Positions 55,181-64,000 of a stretch of DNA of 64,000 nucleotides are shown piece after piece (positions within the stretch are counted from its first letter, which is position 1; the number at the start of each line of letters is the position of its first letter). The position numbers and the translations under genes were made by a program. The DNA is from Datisca glomerata (Eukaryota > Streptophyta > Magnoliopsida > Cucurbitales > Datiscaceae), in contig QANY01007975.1 of NCBI GenBank assembly GCA_003255025.1, forward strand, positions 496,001 to 560,000, read 5' to 3'. The notes below the pieces were generated by a model. That model had not been told where the DNA came from. It ran no database searches and saw only the letters and a list, made by a program, of their open reading frames with translations.

Positions 55181-57939
55181 ATGTCTTGCATCCAAGTCAA
55201 CCCCTTTCCTTTGTTCTCTGCTTCCTCCGCTTCTCCCGGAAGGACCAGATTCTCTTTCTCTAAGCTTCGAATCCGTTGTGCTCTTGAAGGTATTTTCTTT
55301 CTCCCCTTGTTCGGTTTCCGAGAAAACGTGCTATTTGTTTCCCCCGTTTGGGATTTTTAGCTTTATGGGGCACGATAAACATAAGACCTTCGTAATTTAC
55401 ATTTCACATTCGTTTTCGATTTCGGATGTCTGAATTTCGCCTTCCTTCTTTCTCATTTCTGTCAACTCAACAGAAAAAGGTAGTGCTCGGACTGGCTTCT
55501 TCTGGGTTTACCAATTAGGAATTGGTCTAATTATCATCTCAGTTATGTCCCAATAGCAGAGATTTTGAGTTCCATGATTGCACTCTGATCTTTGAGATTC
55601 CTTTCCTAATTGATAATGCAATCAGAATATATATGAACTTCGCTTATTTCTCTATTTGAAACTGCTTAAAATTCAAAGCTTTTCCTTAACCAGGATGAAG
55701 TTGGTATTTAATTTATACGATATCTTCCCTGTAGAATAAACAATTGAGTACAAACAATGTCATATGCGGGGCCAAATGAAATGCAGCCTTAAATTCTTCA
55801 CGGAAAATGGGATTGGACTGCTATGCCCATTATCTCCTCATATATTGCTTCTGTATGTAAAATAATATTAATTGATAAACGGTTTTGATTGATATTTGGT
55901 TACATTGCGAGTGCTGGTTTTGTTTCTGTCTAACTTTTTCTTCATTATTTTGAAGTTCGAATTCCTACACATATTGAGAATTTCGGTCATCGGTCAGAGG
56001 TCTGTACCAATATCTTTAGAATTCTAATCTAAAATAGTTACTTGCAGGGACTGTGGCAGAACCAAAAGTTACTTCTGCTGCTGAGCCATTGTTGCTTAAT
56101 GCTGTTCGAGGGAAAGATGTTGAGAGGCCTCCAGTTTGGCTCATGAGGCAAGCAGGGAGGTACATGAAGGCAGGTTCTGTCCTGGACGGTGTTCGTTTTT
56201 ATTATTCATACTTTTCCACGTCTTAATTTGTGCAAGTCAGGGCTACTCTTACATATTAAGTTTTCACTCGATGGAACTGATGATTGACTTTTACTGTGGA
56301 ATTGAGTTGTTACTTTGACCTCCTATTATGTCTGACCATTTCCCTTTGGTGTCTGGTTAAGGATTTGTGGGTTTACAACTTTACATGGATTAAACAATTA
56401 CTCCGAGCACTCGAGTTTTTGCATGCTTAATAAAGTTCTTTACTTTCATGCTTCTATCTCCTTTGAAGGTGAAATTTTTTTTTGGCCTCATATTTGCCTC
56501 ACAAAGCATTTCATTTCTACTTTATTGATCTATCCACAAAAGATTTATTACTTACTTAGAAGATCAATTCTAGTTTTGGATCCACCTTTATCTCTGCTCA
56601 TATTGTTTTGTTTGTGTATTATGCAAGAATTTAGTTTCTATTAGATGGTTTATCCGGAGTTTTCTATTCAGCTGAGTTCTCATAAACTGAGCATTCTAAT
56701 GACAGAGTTACCAAGTCATTTGCGAGAAGTATCCTTCCTTCCGGGAAAGATCAGAAAATGTTGACCTTGTTGTGGAAATTTCACTACAGCCATGGAATGT
56801 TTTTAAGCCTGATGGGGTGAGCTACTAAATTAACTATATGGCTTGTGCTCTGCTTAGGAACTCCAATTTTTATATCAGTGAAAATCTTTTGACCTAGTGA
56901 TTTTTACTTCTTGGTGCTCGAGACAGGTCATCTTATTCTCTGATATTCTCACCCCTCTCTCGGGAATGAACATACCATTTGACATTGTCAAGGGTAAAGG
57001 CCCTGTCATATTCAGTCCTCTAGGCACAGCTGCTGATGTTGATGAAGTTAGAGAATTTGTTCCCGAAGAGTCTGTTCCATATGTTGGGGAAGCACTGAAG
57101 ATCCTGGGAAAAGAGGTTTTACTTGTCTTCCTCCCCCACCCCCACCCACCACTCCCCATTTTCCAGCTTGAAATCTCTAACGTGTGGTTCTCCTTTTCTT
57201 GTCTTTTCCAGGTTGGTAATAAAGCAGCGGTTCTAGGTTTTGTCGGGGCTCCTTTCACCTTAGCATCATACGTGGTAGAAGGTGGTTCATCGAAGCACTT
57301 CTCAAAAATAAAGAGATTAGCTTTCTCCCAACCCAAGGTAATTTTGGACTAGTATCAGCTCCTTTCCCTCCAATTTCCTAATTCCATACCGGCCCTTGCT
57401 TACTAATTTGAATCTGCATATAGGTCCTTCATGCATTACTTCAGAAGTTTACCACTTCAATGGCAAAGTACATACGGTACCAAGCTGATAATGGGGCTCG
57501 AGCTGTTCAGATATTTGATTCATGGGCAACAGAGCTTAGCCCGGTAGATTTTGAAGAATTCAGCCTTCCATACTTAAAGCAGATTGTAGATTCTGTAAAG
57601 AGAACCCATCCAGATCTACCTCTAATTCTCTATGCAAGTGGATCTGGGGGCTTACTTGAAAGGCTAGCTTTGACGGGTGTTGATGTAGTTAGTTTGGATT
57701 GGACAGTTGACATGGCAGAAGGTAGAAGACGACTGGGACCGGATGTGGCAGTTCAGGGTAATGTGGATCCTGGTGTGCTGTTTGGTTCAAAAGAGTTCAT
57801 CAGCAGTAGGATATATGATACTGTGAGGAAAGCAGGTAAAGGTAAACATATTTTGAATCTTGGTCATGGTATTGTAGTTGGTACACCTGAGGAAAATGTT
57901 GCTCATTTCTTTGAGGTTGCTAAAGACATCAGATACTAG
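55181..57939 (+). CDS. HEME2: Uroporphyrinogen decarboxylase, plastid, six exons
   Basis: Exons 55181-55289, 56048-56169, 56706-56816, 56927-57115, 57212-57337 and 57424-57939 join in frame to 390 residues, a normal plant UROD length. The enzyme removes four carboxyl groups from uroporphyrinogen III to give coproporphyrinogen III, the step leading to heme and chlorophyll. Residues 1-36 are Ser/Arg-rich, a likely plastid transit peptide. Signatures: [14 protein letters not shown] (63-76), the ILFSD block with catalytic Asp120, [12 protein letters not shown] (186-197, with Tyr197), and [14 protein letters not shown] near the C-terminus with His367. Intron 2 has a GC donor: AAG|GCAGGT is the only junction that keeps frame. 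The symbol follows the WEB-UROD neighbourhood of Arabidopsis HEME2; HEME1 cannot be excluded from sequence alone. Confidence 0.95.
56170..56705 (+). other. GC-AG intron (intron 2) of the UROD gene
   Basis: Exon 2 ends GGGAGGTACATGAAG and the intron starts GCAGGTTCTG. The acceptor is ATGACAG at 56705. Exon 2 (122 nt) and exon 3 (111 nt) only join to give [15 protein letters not shown] if the GC is used. The GT four bases further on would shift the frame. Confidence 0.85.
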
Positions 57940-58739
57940 GAGCAGAATTTTTTTTCCTCGAGGTTTTTGTAGGCCTTATTTTTCTTTTTTTCCTTTTCAT
58001 TCCTGAGTTCATTTGTAATCAAAGCTGCTTCTTTGTAGATTGAGAATCCAAATTACAAAAAGAATCTGATACTTGATTAATCCTGTAGTTATTTTTACTA
58101 TATGATTGAAGTATCAAATTTTGGTTGGACAATTAGAAGAGTAGTGATACCCGACATCTCATACAACCTGTTGGAGGATGAGTGAAACCCCCCCCAAAAA
58201 TTGGAGGCTATCGTATTCCAGGAGTCTTAAGTGAGAATATCAAAGTTGACTGCATTTATTTGAATTTATGGCAATCAAATTAAGTTAAAAAAGGAGCAAA
58301 TTTGTATATTTTAGCTTAGGTGAAGAAGACCTACATACACCTGCTGAGTACGTGAGCCCACTACGTACTTAAGTTTGATGCTTGAATTCCCAGGAGTTCC
58401 ACCTCGTGAATTCGTGAGCTCCACTGGATAGGTGCATGGCTTCAGGAGGTCCACTACGTATTGAGACACTACGAAGAAAAATGGTCCAATACATATGCAA
58501 CAATGTCCAAGAAAGCTCAGCATGTACGTGGTTGCACTACTAACTAGACGTACAAGATTCAGAGTAATACGCCTGCTATTTTCGTGCTCCTGGGAAGAAT
58601 AGAGCTTAAGGGCATACCATTTCAGAATAAACCTTGTCAAGCATTTCTCTTCGAGCCCAGCAACGCCATGGATCATAAATGAAGAGAAAAGTTTAAGTGA
58701 AAGAGGAGAGAGTTTCTCAAAGCCATGCTTTTCTATGTT
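57940..58739. other. UROD 3'UTR and unassigned sequence
   Basis: The first 150 bp, U-rich, are probably the UROD 3'UTR. A 121-codon minus-strand frame (58311-58676) has no recognisable motif. It may belong to the Gypsy element to its right. Confidence 0.45.
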
Positions 58740-60358
58740 TGGACTACGAGTGGGCTGGTGAAGAGGTGAGGTGCCTTATTCTAAGGTGCTTGCACGTCCT
58801 CCTAAATTTGGCATTATTAAACTATTTACCATTGTTTGTGATGATGTTGTGGGGGATGCCATACCTATATATCACATTATTTCATATGAATTACGTGGTT
58901 TTATGCTCTGTGATGGTGGCTAAGGGTTCTACTCTACCTTTATCCACTTGGTCTTTTCCCATTGGTAGGGGCTTGATTAAATCCACCATGCTGGGATGAA
59001 GGGGAGGGGTTCTAGCATTTTTCACATTTTCTTACAAAATTCTTGGTATCCGAGATCATCGTTGCCAGTAACACCCCGACCTTTTTAACTTATGGTGTAC
59101 GACTCGAGCACTATTGTGGTTCCCACAAACTCCCTTGTGAACCTCCTTCATGCTATATAGCGCCTCATTAGGTGATATGCACCTCAGGTAAGGATACGAA
59201 AAGGCCTTTTTATATAAAGTTTCATCGATAATTATATGGTTGGCTAACCTCAGGCGGTGCTTTTGGGAGGCTTTCCTACCAGGGTGTAGAGTTCCATATC
59301 ATAAATACTCGAATATAGGGGTGATCCATGATGGGGCCATCGCTGCCCCACTGGTTTATAGCACTTCCTCTCAACTGATGCTCGGGAAGGCAATAAACTC
59401 CACTGGTACTGTCCTGCTGATCTCGATGTCGTAGGTGGAGGGGAACTTGGCCAAAGCATCCGCTCTAGGGGACTGTCTATGAATCATATTTTCCGAGGAG
59501 GGCCCGTACTTGGGCCAAATATCTTACCATATTATCCCTCTTTGTCTAATACTCCTCGTTGATCTAGTTGACAATGAGTGGGGAGTCTTTGTAGATCCTC
59601 AATGTTCTCACATTCAAGGTCCACGCCAACCTTAGCCCTACGAGCAACGCCTCATAATTTGCTTCATTGTTTGAGGCTTTGAACCCAAAGCACATGGCAT
59701 ACTCGATCCAAGATTGATAAGGTTTTAGGAGTAGTATGCACGCTTCGCTTCCCATCTCGTTCAAGGCACCATTGACATATAACGTCTAAGGGTCCTCACC
59801 GGTCTCCACTTCCTCTTCCCGACTCATCGTCATGTCTGTGATGAAATCCGCTACTACCTGCCCTTTAATAGCAGTTCGTGGAATGAATCGAAGGTCGAAT
59901 TCACTAAGTTCAATGACACACTTAGATATGCATCTCAAGGTCTTTGGTTTCTGGAGGACCTACCTGAGTGGGGAATTGCTGAGGATTTGAATGAAGTGGG
60001 CTTGGAAATACAGACGAAGCTTCCGTGCTACGGTAATAAGGGTGAGGGCCACCTTCTCTAAGTCCGCGTAGCATTTTTCTACCCCCACCATGGCCTTGCT
60101 ATATAAAGAAGTGGTGGGGAACTCATGTAGCCTTTCAGGTCCAAGAAGGCCTTCTAGCATCCTTCGATCCATTAAAATGACGTGTTCTTCCTAAAGATTT
60201 TGACGAAATGAATGCATATGTCCTAGCCCGGGAGATGAAGCGATTGAGCACAGTAACCCACCCCTATGAGACATTGGGCCTCTTTGATATTTCTCTGGGG
60301 TTCCATCTCTAACAACGCCCTTATTGGATCGGGGTTGGCTTCGATCCCTCTGTGTTGA
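58740..60358 (-). pseudogene. Gypsy (Tat-like) pol remains: RT end, RNase H, integrase
   Basis: Minus strand, in order. RT connection: RGIEANPDPIRALLEM (about 60340) and YSKAMVGVEKCYADLEKVAL, then LRLYFQAHFIQILSNSPLR (60105-59960). RNase H: FGFKASNNEANYEALLVGLR (about 59700-59620) with IYKDSPLIVN. RNase H-integrase linker (59460-59250). Integrase core: PLPMGKDQVDKG..EPLATITEHKTT (about 58970-58890), with the segment holding the first catalytic Asp region deleted, then YGIPHNIITNNGK (the DNG Asp is Asn) and FNNAKF (about 58850-58795). Stops and frame changes throughout. It is broken at its 5' side by the LTR that starts near 60362. Confidence 0.8.
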
Positions 60359-60361
60359 TCA

Positions 60362-62538
60362 TTGCAGATACTATATTTTATCTGGTCTAATACTTTAAAT
60401 ATACACACTTTATTATTTTGGCCATATAATAGTCTAAAACTATATGTATGATTGGAAAAAATAGTCCAAGAAGTAAAAATAAGAAAAATGGTCCAAAGAC
60501 TAAAAAATAAAAAAAGGAGCAAAATGACTAAAAGTAAAAAGTAAAGCTCTAAATTTGCCTATAAATAGAGAGGATGTCTTCAATTGAGGGGAGATCATTT
60601 TTTGGGGAGAGAAAGAGAGGTCTTGAGAGAGAAGGAGAATATATCTTTTTTAGAGAGAGAGTGTATGAGAAATATGAGTGATTTCTCAAGATAGAGAGAA
60701 AGATAATACATTTCTATTCATCTATTCATCTTCTCTCATTTTTTTTATTAAGGTGGTTTAAATTTATTGCACATTAGCTAATAATATATCTTGTTCATTA
60801 TTCTTCATCCTCACTCATCTATACTCATGCAGTGTATACTCTTTATTTTCTTTTCCATATATAAGTGTCTGTTCCTCATTCTTCATCTTTTACTCTTAAG
60901 CTTTAGTCTTATTTTTATGCATTTATGATTTTCTTACAAATTTAATTAATAATGAGATATTTATCATCAACTCAATCGATGAGGATGAGGATAACGTTTT
61001 TAGGGGTAAAAAATTAACTCAATGTGAATCAACTATTTAATGGGTTGAAAGTGTATATTTGTTGCAAAATCACCTATGGTGATTTCTCATACATAAAAAT
61101 GCATAAAATAGAGAGTTAAACATCTATACAAAGAGTATGCAAATATTTAAGCTTTAATTTTTTTAATATTCTCACAACTCTTTTCATTTTTTTAGATCTT
61201 ATTGTTATTTTAGTGACATTTGTTTGAACTAGTTACCATCCATGATTATTGCTTTGCTATCCGATTAGCAATGATGGAAGAAAGGAAATAAGGGTAATTT
61301 GTAAAATACGTAGTCCAAAATTAAAAGAATATATTTATATCCCAAAAAACATTTTTTATTTTAAAAGTGTATTTATCATTTTTATGATACTTGTTTGAAC
61401 TAGTTACTATCTATGATCATTCATTTTCTATTTGATTAGCAATGAAGGAAGAAAGAAAATAATGGTAATTAGTGAACAAAGTACTCCAAAATAAAAAATG
61501 GGTATATTTATATCCAAAAAAATTATTCTATTTTGAATTTTATTCATCGTTTTGTCTTACTACTCTATTAACTAGTTACCATCCATAATTTATCTTTTGC
61601 TATTTGAATAACAATGACTAAAGAGAAAAAATTAATTGTAATTAGTAGGCTATGTAGTAAAAATATATATATTTATAGTTATATCAATTATGCATTTACA
61701 TATATGTATGAATATTTTATCTTAATAAAATTAAACATTTATATTAATTTATTTTAGCATAAATTATTTAATATTTATATTTTTATAATTACATTTTAAA
61801 AAAGGGTTTTGACCGAGGGTGGTTCACCCTCTGTTGTAGTCACCCTCTGCCCTCTCCACCCTTTTCATTTTTTCCCTTTTCTTTTTATTTCAAATCTTTT
61901 TTATTATTTTATTTTTCATTTTCTTTTATTAATATATATTGGTGTTTATTTCAAATTTATATTTTTATGCATCTTCTTTACATGTTTCACATACTATTTA
62001 TTTCTTTTTTACTCTATATATTCTCATCAAATTTATCATACATTTCTAACTTTCCTTTTACCCATTTTTCTTTATAATTGTGGTTATTCTTATTTCTTAT
62101 TTATTTATGTATCATTGTCATATTGTGTCATGCTTATAAGTTAATTATTATCTCATTCCCTTATTAGTAGAGTTGATATTCATATGTGTGGATTACAATC
62201 TTAGCAAATTGATATAAATTTTGTTAACTCTATTATTTAGTTTTCACTAAAAATCCCTATGATGGACTTTTAGTTTTTTGAGATACCAAATTTCTCAAAC
62301 TATTGAGAGGAGGAGTAAATTTAGTAACCATTTTTATAACGAGTGTTGTGGTGTTCTAATACCTTCCAAACACACAAATGACTCCCGAACCAACTTTAAG
62401 TTTTCATAGACCAAAATTTTGTTTTTAAAATTGGGTGACCAATCACACCCTCAAATGATTGATGGCGACTCTGAATTTCTTTTTTTCAAAAATGATTTTT
62501 CAATCGCCGTTTTGCGTCGCGTGTACGTTGGGATAGCT
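60362..62538 (+). repeat. Long LTR of an Ogre/Tat-like retrotransposon
   Basis: Begins where antisense pol sequence stops. Contains a TATA box (TATAAATA, 60560-60567), a GA-rich leader and an AT-rich U5-like body with a triple repeat. It ends in front of TAGCGACTCCACTGGGAA (62539-62556), which resembles the primer-site region TGGCGACTC.(G)CTGGGGA of Ogre-type elements. The exact left end is not fixed by a repeat partner inside the window. Confidence 0.6.
61205..61680. repeat. Three-copy ~170-bp tandem repeat in the LTR
   Basis: The segment ACTAGTTACCATCCATGATT recurs as ACTAGTTACTATCTATGATC and ACTAGTTACCATCCATAATT at spacings of about 171 and 169 bp. Each copy continues with GCTATYYGATTAGCAATGA, GAAAGGAAATAA-like and ATATTTATATCC blocks. 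Confidence 0.85.
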
Positions 62539-63309
62539 TAGCGACTCCACTGGGAACGTAATCGGTCTAACCATGTTTATATTGATAGTGAGTCAAGCCA
62601 AAATTTTATCATATGCTATCCTTTTGTGTGGTTCTTTGTTTGTTTATTTGATTCTTTATTTTTGTTATTCATGCTTGTAGTCGTATATAGTTTGTTATTT
62701 TTTTACGATGTATATTTTTTTTTACATAATTTCTAATTTCACACACATGTAAAAGCCCTATACCCGAGTTTTTCCTTTAGGATTAGCGAGAATGAGTAGT
62801 GCAATGCCTTAGTGGAATTGGGGGTCCCGTGCGGCCTCATGAAAGTTCTTGCTTAGGCCAACCCTTTTGGGATATCGTTTGGAGGCCCCTACTACTCCAT
62901 TTGGGTAACAATGTGGACAACGTGAGAGCCTATTAAGAGATTTGAGAGCCCAACCACACATGTATTTGGTTTTTAGAGCCCATCTCTTGACCAATGTTTG
63001 ATAGAAATAGAGATTCTACTTAAATATGGTATCATGATTAACTTTATCTTAGACTACTTAAACATTTCTTTTCTTCCCCATTGTTTCACTTCTGACTTCG
63101 TCTTTCTTTTTTACATACATGCATCATGCTGCATAATAGGGATTGTAAAGAAGTATTCAATTCATTCATATTTTAGAGACTATAACTTCCACTCGAGTGT
63201 GATAGAAGATTAAATTACAGTAGCGCAATGGTCAGAGGAAACATAAAAATGAAAATGAGTTTGTTTGAAAAAGGAGGATGTTGTTCTTCTACCATCAATC
63301 ACTAAGATA
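62539..63309 (+). other. Primer-site region and leader of the Ogre-like element
   Basis: Primer-site-like sequence, AT-rich leader, then a GC-richer block (62800-62990) with GGGGGTCCCGTGCGGCC. No supported ORF before 63310. Confidence 0.5.
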
Positions 63310-64000
63310 TAGTTATCACACATTGACTTGGAGAGGTTGAAGAAGATATGGAAATATTTTTCACTAGAGCCAAAAACTCTGTTTGTTGGCAAATACGGTC
63401 ACATCACTTATCTTCTGTATATTGCAGTCAACGCTCCCATTCTTGAGGCTTTAATGCATTTCTGGGACCCTCTATATAAATGTTTCACCTTTGGAATAAT
63501 TGATCTTGCTCCTACAATTGAATAATATCAAGCCCTACAAAATGTCCCACTGTAAAACACATACAAAGTTTATAATTACGACAAAAAGCTCAAGTTGAAG
63601 AGAGCTTTATCTAAGCTCTTGGATACTGTCCATATGTTTGAGATTGAGAAAATGCTGAATAGGAAAGGGGGATGAGTGTGTGTCGCTGGATTACCTCCTA
63701 GATCTCACCCAAAATGTCTTAAAGGAAGATAGGGGTATGTCTCTTTATGCTCTGTGTATTTATGGCACCATGTTATTTTCAAAGATTCAAGGTAATGTGG
63801 ATGATAAAGTGATAAAAATGTTCCTTCAAGTTGAACATGGTGTTAACTCGGTTATCTCAATTCTCGCTGAGACTTTTTGTTTCTTAAATCACAGCTGAGT
63901 GTTAGAAAAAGGAAAGTTCATCGGCTCTCAATCTCTTTTGTGTGTTTAGATTCCTAGCCATCTAAGATGTCCACCAAATTTTAAATGTCCTCAAGTTAAG
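63310..64000 (+). pseudogene. DUF7745-like ORF1 of an Ogre/Tat element, broken, runs off the edge
   Basis: The first frame (63328-63525) encodes ERLKKIWKYFS, VGKYGHITYLLYIAV, LEALMHFWDPLYKCFTFGII and DLAPTIE, then a stop. After two more stops the second frame (63680-63898) has SLDYLLDLTQNVLKEDRGMS, LYALCIYGTMLFSKIQG and KMFLQVEHGVNSVISILAET, then a stop; KRKGKFIGS-like sequence follows to the edge. These blocks match DUF7745, a plant domain encoded by an extra ORF upstream of gag in some Gypsy retrotransposons. The function is unknown. At least four nonsense codons make this copy inactive. Confidence 0.7.

Noticed and set aside
56875..57336. 153-codon minus-strand ORF
   Set aside because: Antisense to UROD exons 4-5 and the intron. 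The plus strand encodes the enzyme.

Overview
The window is nuclear DNA from a flowering plant, most likely a eudicot. The evidence is spliced genes with GT/GC...AG introns, plant-only families (WEB/DUF827, DUF688, plastid uroporphyrinogen decarboxylase), Copia and Tat/Ogre-type Gypsy retroelements, CACTA and hAT transposons, and an endogenous florendovirus-like pararetrovirus. I cannot name the species. There are no operons, CRISPR arrays or bacterial features, and I saw no tRNA or rRNA gene.

Three host genes look intact: a DUF688 protein (11718-12428, minus), a WEB-family coiled-coil protein (49999-52372, plus, two exons) and plastid uroporphyrinogen decarboxylase (55181-57939, plus, six exons, one intron with a GC donor). 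The last two are adjacent and co-oriented, the order I recall for At2g40480 (WEB) and HEME2/At2g40490 in Arabidopsis. A fourth candidate is a 39-codon single-pass membrane peptide at 5701-5820 with a probable 5'UTR intron.

The rest is layered mobile DNA. From left to right: a Copia LTR end (1-731); a truncated H2A.X exon with unidentified minus-strand exon relics (2023-3661); GC-rich and minisatellite DNA (6095-10412) split by a 1.9-kb hAT-like element carrying a poly(A)-binding-protein gene fragment; a decayed Tat-like Gypsy element with both LTRs and three internal tandem arrays (14756-21840); a decayed florendovirus-like insertion with movement, coat, protease, RT and RNase H regions, a second ORF, a promoter and a tRNA-Met primer site (about 22950-30000), followed by a second protease fragment; a minus-strand Copia element (31400-36477) whose LTR holds another solo LTR; a long-TIR element (38117-43722) with an array of short hairpins, split by a CACTA element that carries a SCAB actin-binding-protein fragment and a consistently spliced 105-aa ORF; a small CACTA-like element (43970-44762); and a second large CACTA element (44917-48994) carrying a TFIIIC TPR-subunit fragment. 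After the WEB-UROD pair come antisense Gypsy pol remains (58740-60358), cut by the LTR of an Ogre-like element whose DUF7745-type ORF runs off the right edge.

The main theme is repeated capture of host gene pieces, introns included, by three different DNA transposons within 41 kb, next to a conserved two-gene island.
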